This document shows, one piece after another, positions 46,375 through 58,712 of a DNA stretch of 64,000 nt. Numbering within the stretch: the stretch's first letter is position 1; each line of letters starts with the position of its first letter. A model generated the notes under the pieces. It was not told the DNA's origin. It ran no database searches and was given only the letters and a program-made list of their open reading frames with translations. A program made the position numbers and the translations under genes. Source of the stretch: Pseudisothecium myosuroides (taxonomy: Eukaryota > Streptophyta > Bryopsida > Hypnales > Lembophyllaceae); the NCBI GenBank assembly GCA_951799445.1, contig OX637295.1, positions 22,072,001 to 22,136,000 of the forward strand, in the 5' to 3' direction.

Positions 46375-47229
46375 AGCTAGACGAAGATTGCTTCCTTCTT
46401 TGCTCCTACAATCCTGAATCTTGTTTGTTGCTTATCGGAAGTGAGGTCCTGCGTTCTGTTCTTCGACTGCAGTGAATGTACAAGAGAGCACTTGAGCTTC
46501 CATAGTTTTATGAAACGATTTTAGGTTCTGCGAGACGGACCGAAGCTGTGCGATAAGCTCGGGACAAATCTCTGGAGAAGGATTGACGAGGTTGAGATCG
46601 TAAGCTTGTGACAAATGCAAGTTTTAGGGTTTTGTTCAACAATGCGATGGAAGTGACTAATCTAAAGGTAACCATAAAGCTACAATTGTTCAATTAAGCA
46701 TTTGAGCATGGTTTCTATTATTGAAAACGTTTCTATTCTTGAAGTTTTTGTTGAATTGAATTGAGAGGCAAAGAAGATTCCACAATTTGTTACATACAAT
46801 GTTGGGGACATTGTAAGTATATATATAGGTCAATTTTGACACGTGAGTTGATGTTGAAATTTAAACTTTCAAAATGTTGTTCTCTGATTTGGAATTTTTG
46901 GAAAAAATTACTAATTCAAGAATTTGAGAAGTAATTGTAAAGTGAACCCTGGTTTATAGAAGGGATGTGAGAGGAAGGTTTAACTAAGAACAAGTTAAAA
47001 GAAACACAACACCAAACTCCATCAGAGCAAGTTTGGGTGTTTCAAGGAATTTCGTCTTGTATTTTTCTCCTGGTTTTCATTACACACACTTTACGATAAA
47101 CTCATAAAATAAATAAATAAATCTTTAATTTTTTGAATATTGATCTATAGTTTTTAGGATTTAGGATTTAGACTTTAACATGTGAATTCTTTTTTGAATT
47201 TTTGCAAAAAAATTCTTATATCTTAAACG

Positions 47230-47456
47230 CGTATCTGACTTCAATCTCTTGTCCTGGCTAGTAGGAGAGGTGATAAGGAGGTGTTTTGGAACAGGGTGAG
47301 CCCTCCAAAGTGTTCTTTCATTTAGTGAAGTTCTTTGTTTTTTCTTTGAAGTGATTTTGTTTGACTACTTTTGTCCAGCTGTTGAGGCTTGGCTATTGTT
47401 CTTTGGATTTGTTTAATGCAGTGGATTTCCCATTTGCTAAAAAAAAAAAAAAAATT
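47230..47456 (+). mobile_element. Possible truncated LINE 3' end with poly(A)
   Basis: A tract starting near GTCCTGGCTAGTAGGAGAGG ends in a run of about 15 A at 47441-47455. It includes a frame reading VFWNRVSPPKCSF, which faintly recalls the zf-RVT region at the end of plant LINE ORF2. The A-run and 5' truncation fit a retroposed 3' end, but the evidence is thin. Confidence 0.3.
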
Positions 47457-47652
47457 TATATCTTTGTACGAATATATTATTAATCTCAATTTCATTAAAT
47501 TGGTCATCAAGGCCATCTTTTTAAGAATATTTTGGATGAATGAGAAGGGGGTTGTGCGGAGAAAGGGGTTGCTGCGGTTGATGCTGAAGCAAGCGCCGTC
47601 CATTTCCATTGAAGCTCTGTTTTCTGAAGCTTTTGCTGATAATTTTGTAGCT

Positions 47653-49584
47653 ATGGAGACGTCGGCAATGTCGTGCTGTAGTCCATCTCTCAGGCCCTGG
47701 AGACATGGCTCACGGTCTCATCTCACGGTCCGCCACCACTCGCATGGCTTATTTCGAACCCCGCCCTCAGTGCGTGGCGGTTCTCGGGTGCTGCGGGCCT
47801 CTGCGGTGGAGCAAAAATCGTCGTCCAATTCTGCGGTAGGAAGTAGTTTCTAATTCTCTTGAAAATTTTCTCGTTTTCTTTTGAACTCCTTGCTGAAGAG
47901 GAATTAAATTGGAATTCTTCACACTGGAATTCAGTCAATTTTGGACGAATATTGTACCCGTTGCTTGGGATTTCAAGATTACGTTTTGTGTGAATTGGTG
48001 GATTTGTGATTACTCGAGTGACGTCTGATTTGTTGATGTCGGTTTTTGAGCATAAAGAATGGTTTAGTTGCGATAACGCAGGTGCAAGAGCTCGTTCCTT
48101 ACACGCCTGGACCGCTGGACGACATTTTCTTGAAGATTTTCAGAGGAAAAATGGCGGAGGTGAGTTGTGGCGAACTCAGAAATTTGCAGTGGATTGTCAC
48201 CCGGCGATGAAGAGATTCGGTTTTACGATTAGTTCACTGATTAGTGTGAGAAATCGTGTGCAGGAGGTCGGCTGGGATTCTCCCAAGCCTGGTTACGATG
48301 GACTCGTCGACATTGCCAAGCGTCTTCTCTTGCATTACCGCACTAGTGATGAAACGGAGCGCGCTACGGTAGAGCTAAATCGCTATGAATTTTTCTTTAG
48401 GGTTCTGAAACTGTGCTCCTTTGTTTGGTGCTTGTAATTTTAATTGATTCACGAGTGTCCTATTGGCAGGTCCGCGTGTTGAGGTCCTTGTTTCCGTCGT
48501 GGTTGTTGCCGTTGTTCAAACGGCTTGTTTCTCCGCTTGGTGATGGCAAGCCGGCTGCCATGCTCTGTGGTAATTCCCAATGCACCATTCCATTACTTGA
48601 TTTGATAACAATTATGTTTTACTACTGGATATGAGGAATGAATTCTAGTGAGTTTTTGGAAGCGATCGATCTGAAGAAGTTGCAATTCGAATGCCGTGCG
48701 CAGCGCAGGTCACGCTTGCCACATGCCAGTGGTTGATGGGCAAGTGCACGATCAATGAAGTGGAGCTTCTAGATGGCTCAAAAATTGCCAGTGGGGTCAG
48801 CTTCATGCCACAAATCATTTTTTTGCAGAGTGTGAATGCATTTTAGTAGTGATACTTCATTTCTTTTCAGTCATAGTTTCAACCATGTGGAATGCCAATG
48901 CAGGTGCTAGTGCAAAAATGCAAGTACCTGGACGAGACCAAGTGTGCCGGCATCTGCATTCACACATGCAAGATTCCCACTCAGGTACTACTTGGTCCAT
49001 GAGCGGAATGCACTAGAGTGATCGATGTTGTGCAGAAGTTTGTAATTCAAGGGTTCATTGTGTGTAACGAGATTGAAATCATCTATTTACATAGCATTTG
49101 AACGACAAAACTATTTTTCAGGAAGTTGACTTCTTCTGCAGGCATTCATGAACGGAGACATGGGCGTTCGTTTGACAATGGAGCCCAACTATGAAAATTT
49201 CAGCTGCCAGGTTGATATTAGATGGAACCGTACCTTTGTTTTTTTCTTCCTTTCATTTTTTTCTTCATCTGTTGGAGAAATTTATGTTTCTTGTTTTGGT
49301 GTAGTTCAATTTTGGTGTCGACCCACCTCCAGCAGCCGAGGATCCTGCTTTGAAAACTCCTTGCCTCGCTGTGTGCCCGACTGCTGCGTCAAGGGGTAGC
49401 ATCCGAAATGTGGTTCCCACTGAATCACAGTGTCCTCAGGTCCTTTTACTGTTCCCTTCTTGCATTAGCAAACACGCTTCGTTGGGTCATGTTGATTTCT
49501 CGTCAAGAGTTGGTGCGTAGATTGTTTTTGCAGAAGCTTCTTTAAGGTTCTATTCCTTTGGCGCAGGTGACGGCAAACATCTAA
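47653..49584 (+). CDS. D27: DWARF27-like beta-carotene isomerase
   Basis: D27 proteins are plastid iron-binding isomerases; D27 itself converts all-trans- to 9-cis-beta-carotene at the start of strigolactone synthesis. Exons: 47653-47835, 48082-48159, 48264-48368, 48470-48569, 48704-48795, 48904-48984, 49142-49210, 49305-49439, 49567-49584; 286 residues, all in phase. ATG 47653 gives METSAMSCCSPSLRPWRHGS, a Ser/Arg-rich plastid transit region to about residue 50. The D27/DUF4033 core follows: YTPGPLDDIFLKIFRGKMAE, GYDGLVDIAKRLLLHYRT, FPSWLLPLFKRLVSPL, TLATCQWLMGKCTINEVEL, CKYLDETKCAGICIHTCKIP, MGVRLTMEPNYENFSCQFNF, and CLAVCPT. The many Cys are typical of the family. The frame is open upstream of 47653, so a more distal in-frame ATG (47530s) is possible. 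The last exon encodes only VTANI. Whether it is D27 or one of the D27-like paralogues cannot be decided here. Confidence 0.92.
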
Positions 49585-51588
49585 ACTGAAGTGCTCTACG
49601 GGAGGGCGAGGAAGTTGAATCAATTAGAGTTGTCACATCACTGGTTAGTTTTAAAACTGCTCAAAAGTCTTGCACTCATCTTGTGATTAGTTCATTGTTC
49701 CAATCTGCTGGTAACACAACAGTAGTTGGGGTTTAGATCTTTTAATTGCAGGTTACATTCTTCCGACAAATTGTGTTTCCGACAAATACTCAAATTGTGT
49801 TTCCTTGGTGATCTTGGTCACAACTCAGAGGCTCCTGTATTTCAAACAGATGTCTTGTGTTGCAATCTCAGCATATATTTGGTGTTCCCATTGCAGATTG
49901 TTTTGTTCACCAAGATGAAATATATGCTCCTGCACTCAAAAATTCAGCAACGAACCTCTTGCATAGAAGTCGTGATGCTGTTTTGGAAGAACTAGTAGCG
50001 CATCAGTGGATTTAGGGGGAGTCAGGCTGCGGATACACATCAGTGCCAATGTCTCTGAAGATTCACAGGAACATTTTCGATAATTATACACGTTATTTGT
50101 AGAACATTCTTGTAGTTGTACCAAATTTTTTCTTATTTTTTTGTTAATACTTCTCCTAGTGGCGAAATTTTGTATTTCAGACCCTAAACAAATTGAAAGA
50201 GCTATCGATTGAGGATGGAAGAGATCTGTATGATCATTAGAGCTGTGTTGTTGAAATGATTGCCACTCCTCTCTGTAGAGAAGTTGATTGCATTTGTTGG
50301 CCCTGGACCCTGAGGGCAGGAGGCATTGCATGAACACACACTTTGTAATCTATTAAACGAAGTGGACAGCCAATTTTCTTTACCTTGCAATGGAGGTGCC
50401 CGGAGAACAGATGTTTCAATCATCCAAATGTCTAAATCTTGTGATAAATTCATAAAAACAGCAGACACAAACTAGGTTTTTCTGAATCTATTTGATTTGA
50501 TTTTTAGCGTCCTTGTAATAATAATACTCCGTACATTTGTCCATGTGAACGAACAGAAATTTTTCAGTAATTAGGGGTTGGAGTGAAAATGAGCATACAC
50601 CTTTTTAGTTTTCTGACCACTTTATCTCAACACTTGTTATTTTCAGAAGTTTAAGTAACCATACCTGTATGAAGTTAAAGAATCAGAGCAAAGAGAAATG
50701 TGTTCACACAGCATGTTCCAACTAGATGCAGATGGGTGTCATCAAATTGAACGCCTTTGGAATCTCTCAAATCTACCTACGAATCAGCATTCGACATTTT
50801 GCCTCATAAACTACTCTGAAACCCACCTATGTGCGAAACAGGACTTTGTACTCGATAAACGCATCCAGGGAGTACCGGATATAAGTCTTACTAACAGAGA
50901 GGACCGACAAGAAAATAACAGCAACTAATTGTCCAGAGTTCTGAATCACAAGCAGTGAAAATCTACGAAGAGAGATTTTGGCTACGTGCAACTTTTCGAG
51001 TCGTTTCAGACTCAATTTCTTCATTATCGAATAATCCCGTACTCAATTGAGTGACGGTAAGAATGAATACATTAATGTCATAATCTTAAAGGAATTTATG
51101 AATGCTTAGAATGAAAGCAGGTTCAACTCTCTAAACTCTCTTTACATTTCCGCCAACTATGCATAAAAGTACACCAACCTGCTCTTCACTTCAATAGAGG
51201 GTAGATCTCAGTGTCAAAAATACGATGCCACGGCCTTTTCTCCAGTCGCTGTCCATATTGCATCCCTTGATTTAGAATTTTCTAAACGCCAGAGCAAAAA
51301 ATTCGTCATCTCCACCGTTGCTGTCGAAGGCAGTTTGCCAATCCCGACTGCCTAAACTAGAGTCAATACCAGAAACTCAACCGCCACTATAGACTGCCGC
51401 CAATAATAAGAATGTTAAATGTTCTATGTTAAGAACTTCAGCCTAAACCTGCATTCAATAGGTATATGCGAAAACTGAACTGACTTTGGAAAAGCAGGCT
51501 TCGTCAGCTCCAATTCACTTCCTGTCAGCAGTCCAATACCTAGGCTCAGGTACAGAGGTTTTTTGTGAACAATTAGCAATCGAGGAAT
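49585..51588. other. Convergent spacer D27/DUF829
   Basis: No gene recognised. D27 3' UTR and DUF829 3' UTR presumably occupy the two ends. Short ORFs only. Confidence 0.5.
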
Positions 51589-54288
51589 CTATAGAGCATC
51601 TGTTTGTGCATGTGTTGATGGTAAGACCTCTTTCAAGAAACTAATAAGCTGCTCACTGTAGAGCTGCGGGTAGCTCCGGAAATGGTCAACATGGGGAGAG
51701 GTCTGCAGATTACAAGCCCTCACCACCCGCCCTGTCTTCCGCTGCTCCTCAATGAAAGCTTCAACTGCCTTTACAGGTATAACCTTGTCAGCGGTACTGT
51801 AAATATAAAGCTGTGGGCATGAAGGTTGCTTCTTCTGAAGAACCGTCACAACCTCAGACAATCGCCTGCACATAAGACACAGAAAAAAGATCAAGCACTT
51901 GCAACATAGGTACAACCACGCACTATCTGTAACCTGATAGTTATAGACTCTCCTAGACAGGATCATGAGGGACAATATTGGAGGTAAACCATATTTCTCA
52001 AAGAGTCCGTAATCCAACAGAAAATCAGAAATAATTTTATGTCATATCACCACGGTCACAACACCAATACCGGTCTGAATTCAAAGGAAATCATAATCCT
52101 CAACATTCACTCAAAAGATTAAACCACTCACCTATTAATAGCTGGAAGCTTCAAGAAAAGGGAGAAGAATCCTTCCAGAACTGATAGAACCGCAGTTTCA
52201 AGACTGTTGGCACCGCCAACTTCTAAATTGACAATGGAACCAAAGTTGGCAGCTTCCATTGACACACCTTCCTTCACTTCGCCCTTCAACAGGGCAGGTT
52301 TTGTAGCACTGCTTCGTTTCTTCAAGAGAGCTGCGGAAAAACCTGATGCCCATACCTGATCATAAACATATTCAAGCAACAAGGTCACCAATGATGCTGA
52401 TGATACTATCAAAGACAGCAGATTGCAGAAGGTAAAAGCCTAGATGGTATATTTACATTTTCAACTCGGACACATAAACAAGAATTAAATCAGAAGCTGT
52501 AACCACAGCTATCGCTACCACTCCTGCAAGGTGAATATAATAATAAGAGCAGCTTACTCATGTTGTAACGTCAGAAGACACAATACCTGAGGATCTGGAT
52601 CAGGTACTGGCGCAGAGTCTATGACACACCCTTTAATTCTCTCTACAAGATGCTCTCCTTGCTTCTGCATCTTCTCCAGAATAGCTCCATATCTGCGTGT
52701 GAAGAGGCTACGTCAACAATTGAGTTCCAATAAAATCGCCCATAACTGATCTCAAGGTAAACTGGCAATCGTGTGCATCATTGATCTCCTGTCTCAATTC
52801 AAATACAAGATATCCGAGTTGGAAACCCTAAATTCTGATAACAGCAACTCTCCCACAGGACCGCGACTTGTCATCCTCACTAAGAACGAACAAAGGAACT
52901 TCCAACTACCTCTGCAATCACGAACTCTCAAATCCTAAATCTCAGTTACTTAGAATTCGTAAATAGCAGAAGTGAAACTCCGTGACACTCCTTGACAACG
53001 GAAGAGCAATTTCAACGCTCGCGCAGTAAAGCAACGGCGCATTATTTCCATCGATGTCCATAGCCCTGAAAACCAAATTAAACAGAGCCAAAGAAAGAAT
53101 CACCGCTTACGTTAACCACCCCGTGTTGCTAAAGGTATGAAAAATGAGCTGTTTCTCCCCCTCCAAATCGCTCTCATCAGATAAATACTGTGCAAGATGG
53201 CGTGCCAAAGAATCCACATGCTCCTCTGCATTTCCATGTCCTTTCAAGCTTAAGAGATCTGTCATAGGAATCACAAAAGTCACAGCATGGATCCCTCTCG
53301 CATTGTACCACTCAGCATATTTTTTCAGATGCTTTTGCTGCGCGCCCAACCACCCTAGCAGCACCACCGTGAGCACCGGTTTCTTCTCCAAAGAATCCTG
53401 ATCGCCACCACCATCCTCAAGACCTCTCGAAATTCCTCCGTTCGGAACATGCCAAGTGTGGAGAGCTTGCGTCGCCTCAGGGGAAGAAGAAGAATACGGA
53501 AAATTCGAGGACTGAAAAGACAAGAGGCTCGACAGCAGAGACTCCAAATAGATTGAAGAATGCGGCGTCTGCGCAATGTGCGACCCTAGCTTCGCCAGCG
53601 TCACGGGCGCCTCAGCTTGCGCTTGAAGAACAGAATAATAGGGCAACGAAGTCACATCGTTACCAGCCTTCTTCCACCTCCGAAGCCCGACGACGTGCTT
53701 CTCTGTCACCGGCGCAGCATACAACCCCGAGGTCGAGAAACAAAACGGCGCCAACGACGGAAACCTGACGGCCGACGTCAACACCGAATGCGCCATCATC
53801 ACCGAGATCTGCGACGTCGTTGGCGCTACTACAGACGTCGAAAGAAACACGGGCGACATATGTCCAATCGCTCTCTGAGAGGACGACGACATCGACACCG
53901 AACCTCCTCCCAGAGTCCCTTGCGCCAGAGAGAATTCCGAAGTCGCGTAACAGGGCGGACAAACCGAGGACGACGACGGAGGGGAGAGCGATGACAGCGA
54001 TGGCGGAGTTGCCAAATCCTTCAAAACTCGCGGAAAGGAAACAACAGAAAGAGGTGACGCCACACCACCACCACTAATACTACTACTATTACAACCACAC
54101 GCGCCCGAGAGAGACGCGAGAGGAGGCAGAGGCATGGAAACGGGGACTGCGTGGAAGAGAATCGGAGTCACCTTCAGATGCAACTTCTCCGGAATACCAC
54201 CATCCACAGTCGCAGTGGCACTCACCAAGACGGCCGCCGCGGCCGCGATGGTGCCTTGCACCACGCGCGACCCCGCCCCGAGACCCAT
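51589..54288 (-). CDS. DUF829 / TMEM53-like alpha/beta-hydrolase-fold protein
   Basis: Exons in transcript order: 53111-54288, 52587-52692, 52132-52355, 51589-51865; 594 residues with consistent phases (GT-AG throughout). The first about 300 residues are Ser/Pro/Ala-rich and low in charge, with no clear domain; the start [20 protein letters not shown] could be a targeting region or a short hydrophobic anchor. The DUF829 domain starts near 304: [38 protein letters not shown], then HTFSNTGW (nucleophile-elbow region), [37 protein letters not shown] and [19 protein letters not shown]. This order matches TMEM53 relatives, thought to be membrane-associated hydrolase-like proteins without settled activity. 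AAACCCTAA (telo-box) lies about 65 bp upstream of the ATG. Confidence 0.88.
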
Positions 54289-54440
54289 TCACACACCCCA
54301 CATACACAAAAAAACAAACACCCAACTCCTCAAATCCTCCGCAATCCTCACCAAACCCTAAATCAATCCTCCTCAATCCCTCCTCAAGCCCTTCTCAATC
54401 ACTGCTCAATCACTCCTCAATCATTCCGCAATTCTTTTAA
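54289..54440 (-). promoter_or_regulatory. Putative DUF829 gene 5' leader with telo-box
   Basis: Directly upstream of the ATG lies a C/T-rich (plus strand) tract with short repeats of CTCAATCACT/CTCCTCAATC and one AAACCCTAA at 54352-54360. Telo-boxes in proximal plant promoters are common in genes of growing tissue. The exact transcription start is not visible. Confidence 0.4.
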
Positions 54441-55406
54441 CAACCACCGCGTCACGTCCTCCAAGATCACGAAACCTTCAGTCAAAGCACCAAAACCTTC
54501 GAGGATTAGAGTGTGGAGTTCGCCACCACGGGAAAGATTGCCTGCAAGAATGAAGCGGGAGGAATTCAACTCCTTGCGGCTATGGAGATCATGTACTGTA
54601 GAATCTTTGGAGCTATGAAAGGAAATACTGTATTAATAAGCTTATAAGCTTCAAGCCGGAGAAACTTAATAAGAATTGGGTGATTGTGTGAATTCCGCGT
54701 CTGTGGCCAAGTCTTTCCTTCTTCTGTCTGCAACAGGGAGCTTCGTTGTCGTTGTTGTTGATGTTTTCGGCAACGAAGGCGCGCTTGCTTGTCCCGAGGA
54801 TTTCGTCTGCCTGCGACGCGGTGGAAGTGGACAGAGCTTCGGGGGGACTGAGCGTTTGAACGTTTGAACCCGCCTTGATCGTTGGGCCTCGGTTGTGTCG
54901 CCCCTGGTGGACTACAGGGAGTGTGTCTTGAACGTTGGTTCACGCTCCGTCATTTTTCTAAGCATTTTTATTTATTTTTATTTTTATCAAGGCACCTTAT
55001 TAGGGGTGCTGATTGGTCAAGGTACGGTGGCCGTTTCGAAGCTCAAGTCTTTTATTAACCCTGTAAGCACGCGGGGGGTGACCCTGGAAATCATGCATTG
55101 TATAACCGTGAGAGTCATTGGAATAAAAAAAATCCAAAAGTATTCATTGGAAGTCAAGCTACTGTAGATGTTCTCCACTTTCCACAAAAAATTCCAAGGA
55201 TGAATAGTTGTAGTTCTCTCCTACATTGGAAAATCCCTTGTCATTCATCGGACACTTAAGGTCCGCGGCGTCCTTACTGGGTTAATAAGAGTGCTTGCTT
55301 GGGGTCTCTGATTTTCTTTATTTGGTCTCAAGTGGAAAGTTGTACCTTGCTATGGTGGGAGAACTTATTTTGTATAAGGTGATATGCTCTACAAGCGACC
55401 ACTTAA
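54441..55406. other. Spacer with inverted copy of the 2-kb repeat
   Basis: About 55188-55285 is an inverted copy of the family at 2037-2468 (ATTCCAAGGATGAA, CCTACATTGGAA, CATTCATCGGACACTTAAG). The minus-strand frame at 54566-54943 has biased composition but no recognised domain and is not called as a gene. Confidence 0.5.
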
Positions 55407-55861
55407 CCCCTAAATGCCCAAGGCACCAAATTCTGGTGTCGGCAATACTTTGAAGTTAAATAAAACCTAACCAAGTTGCTATTTTTAATAGTTTATATTT
55501 TTGTAAAATTCTTTTTGAAGTCTAGCTTTAGCTTCAAAAGTCCAATTTTGAAAATGATGGATTATGATTTTTCTACTCATGATTTTGTGCAAGGGTCCCC
55601 ATTGCAATCTTGACTTTCCATAGTGTTGAGGGCTCTTGGAAATGAGCCTCAAATACACTAGATCTTGGAGAAAAAATCACATTAGAAATTCATAAGTGAT
55701 ATTGTTGTGTTTTCTTTTCCTATGTGATCTTTAACATGTCTAGTTTGCATTTGTACGGTTACAATTCAAAAAAAATTGATACAACTTATCAAAATGTTGG
55801 CTTTTTGTACAATTTAGAGTAAATTTCAGGAAGCTCAAAACAGGCCTTGGGCATTTAGGGG
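55407..55861 (+). mobile_element. TTAA element, internally deleted derivative
   Basis: TTAA 55403-55406|CCCCTAAATGCCCAAGG ... CCTTGGGCATTTAGGGG|TTAA 55862-55865. Only 455 bp, but both ends match the 26295-26990 element, so it is a deletion derivative of that class. The terminal inverted repeats extend about 18 bp almost perfectly. Confidence 0.87.
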
Positions 55862-55865
55862 TTAA

Positions 55866-57392
55866 TGGCTGATATGCCTTTTTCACAAGTTTCCATAAAC
55901 ATAAATATTTTTGGATCATTTTTTAGAGAAAGAAAAATGGATGCAGAACGTAACACAAGTGGTTTCATATTTTTTGAATTATTTTTTAATTACTTTTGAA
56001 TTTAAAAAAAAAATTGTTGTGGGCACCTATTTGTGACCCTAAGTCTTCCAAAATCTGACCACTTGCAACTTCTAAAGTGATTTGAATAAATGAAGGCCAA
56101 TGATTGGCTCTTACAATAGATAATGCTTTTCTCTCGATTTTCTCAATGGCTTGAGAGGTTCATTTAAGGACCACCTAATATCCATTTCAGACTTAAATAT
56201 AGGGTCGATTTGAAGAGGCCGCTCGCTTTTAGAGCAAACTACCCCATTTCAGGTCAAGTACTGAAATGTACACCATCAATATAATTTAGATCACAATGGA
56301 CTTGCTCCCATTTGGTTTAGAATGGGATAATTTACCTTATGATATGGGTGGGATTTTTTTATCATTTTGGAGAAGTAGCTAGCTATTTCTTCAATACTTA
56401 TGTGATTTTTGGATGATACTTGGTGATATTTAAATCAAAACTAGATGATATCTAAATCAAATTTGACCATTGGTCTTAAATTATGGCAGTAATGTGGTTA
56501 TTTTGACCCTCCAAAATGAAAAAATTTCTTACAAAAAATAGCCACCGTCTTTTGGCTATAGCCAAATGGCAAAAAATTGTACATAAGAAAAAACATTGTA
56601 CAATGTTTCAAAAAGTTTATGTGATTGATTTTATATGAAAATTTATTGTAGATAAATTTAACAATATTGCACCTATGGTCAAGGTTGGCATTCCCTACCA
56701 AACTTGCTACCAAATAATCATTTAAAGGTGGATGAATTGTGATTTGTTACATATGTGCTTTAAATGGAAAGATCATGAATAAAGTTAATTAATTAAATAA
56801 TAATGATAATGTATCCAAAAATTTGAAATCTATTTTTACAGATATTTTTCTAGGTTTGATATACATGATAAACTTGAAGCAATTTTTTTTATAGATGTCT
56901 ATTATTAAATATTTATAAATGAGAACTAATAGACTTGTGTCTAATTTAATAGGTTACTTTATATTAGCCAAGAGTTAACATTTGCATAGAACAGTGACCT
57001 CCATTAATCATTACAAGTTACTCTTGGACTTCATAAGTCCCTCATACAGTGTCCAAATATCAATAGTGTATGCTGAAATGCCTTGGAATCTTCTTTCACT
57101 TGCCAACAAGATACTAAAATCCAAATCAAATAATTTATGTTTCAAGTAATAGTCAGTATGCTCATTTGCTAATAGTGACAATTATAGGTGCACTTACCTT
57201 AGTTACTTACTTTAGAGAGCACACTTATCAATTGAAACTGACACTTCATGTGGCCTCAAAAAGATACTTTGATTCCAAAGGCAAAATGACTACCATATAG
57301 TTGGAGGCCACCTTTGACAAAAAATAATCAAAATTTTTGAAGCCAAATGGTTTGGAAATTAATAAGCCACTTTGCCAAATCCAAGGACTTAA
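55866..57392. other. AT-rich spacer
   Basis: No gene or clear repeat border recognised apart from weak similarity of 55940-56040 to the window start. Confidence 0.5.
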
Positions 57393-58310
57393 CCCCTAAA
57401 AGCCCAAGGCCTTTTTCCTGCCAAAAAACACTAAAAACTGCCATTTCTATAGCAAACAGTAAAAAAAATTGAAAAATATTTTTTTGCACATCTAACCGTA
57501 GGATCTTACACCTAACTAGTATGAGAATGTGTGGAGAAAATTTCAGAATTTTTGACCGCTCAGATTGCAAGATATCTGCGTTTAAAGTGAAGAAAACAAG
57601 TATTTCAGCACATTGCGGGACTGGATTTTTTGACTTTGAACATTTTTAACTTTAAAATTTTTGCACTACAGAGTTTTGAGCTTTAAATCTTTAAGGTGGA
57701 GAATTGAGTTGAGAGTCTAGGGGGAAAATAAAGTATTCAAAAAAACTTAATTATCATTCCTAAAAAAATTGTTAAGTAGAAGTAGGTACGAGATAGAAGA
57801 AAATCTAAAATATTAATATATTTTAGATGGAATTAAAATACACTAATCCCAATGGTGAGATTGTTCTAGCAAGTAAAATAAACCATGAGATTTTTTTTTT
57901 TGAAAAACTGCAAAAGTAGCATTCAGAAATGAATCCTACAAGTTATTTTTTTCAAGAAGATGCTCTAACTGCCCGAAAAACAAGAATGTCCATAACTTCC
58001 TCATAACAAATCCAAATGAAATGAATCAAAGCTTTCCAGATAGAAAAAAATATAATCTATGAGAAAAAAATATTAAAAAAAAATTCAAAATTTTGCAAAA
58101 TTTTTTTGCTGCCCCCCGTCCCCACGCATTCCAAGAAATGGCATAACTGTTGTTCCTAGGCACTGATTGTGAAAAAAATTATGTCCCCACGTAGGTCTTC
58201 CCTTTCTTGACCTTCATTAAATTTTTCAGAAAATATTACAAACGTGGTTGCAAAAAGGTACATGACCGAAATCGCATTTGTCCCCCGAAGGGACAATGGG
58301 CTTTTAGGGG
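57393..58310 (+). mobile_element. TTAA element, 935-bp class
   Basis: TTAA 57389-57392|CCCCTAAAAGCCC ... GGGCTTTTAGGGG|TTGA 58311-58314, with one change in the right TTAA. The interior matches 37168-38100 inverted, including the GTCCCTTCGGGGGAC hairpin seen here as TCCCCCGAAGGGAC near 58280. Confidence 0.83.
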
Positions 58311-58621
58311 TTGAATATAAAAGAAGTCAACATGTTGGAAAAGACACTTGTACATCTTAATCCCAAGACATGTCCACTAAATAACTCAAAAATCCAATTC
58401 TTCTCACTTTACAGCAAAGTAGGAACACTGCAAAAAGTAATGAGTTCATTAAAATTCATGACTATTACTTTCCTCCAGTGCAATGAAGAAAACCTTTCAA
58501 CTTCCAATATTATTTGAAGGGTTACCAAAATTCAAAAAAAAACATTTTATAATTGCCAAATAACTTACTAATAAAAAAAGAAACAAGCTGCACTAGCCCT
58601 TCCAATTTTATTTTAAACAAT

Positions 58622-58712
58622 TACTCCCTCTATTTCTGAAATAGCCCTGTGTTTCCTATGTGTTTTACAAAGAAAAATACAAGTCTTTTTCATAAACAAG
58701 GGAATATTCAAC
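58622..58712. mobile_element. Short MITE, copy 2
   Basis: Begins TACTCCCTCTATTTCTGAAA and matches the inverse of 11713-11806 through TGTTTCCTATGTGTTTT and AAGTCTTTTTCA. Its right end is less well preserved. Confidence 0.7.

Noticed and set aside
53553..53994. Arg-rich plus-strand frames antisense to DUF829 exon 1
   Set aside because: Shadow frames of GC-rich Ser-coding sequence on the other strand.
54566..54943. 125-codon minus-strand frame upstream of the DUF829 gene
   Set aside because: No domain, no clear start context and ends in unrelated AT-rich sequence; possible transcript leader but not a supported gene.
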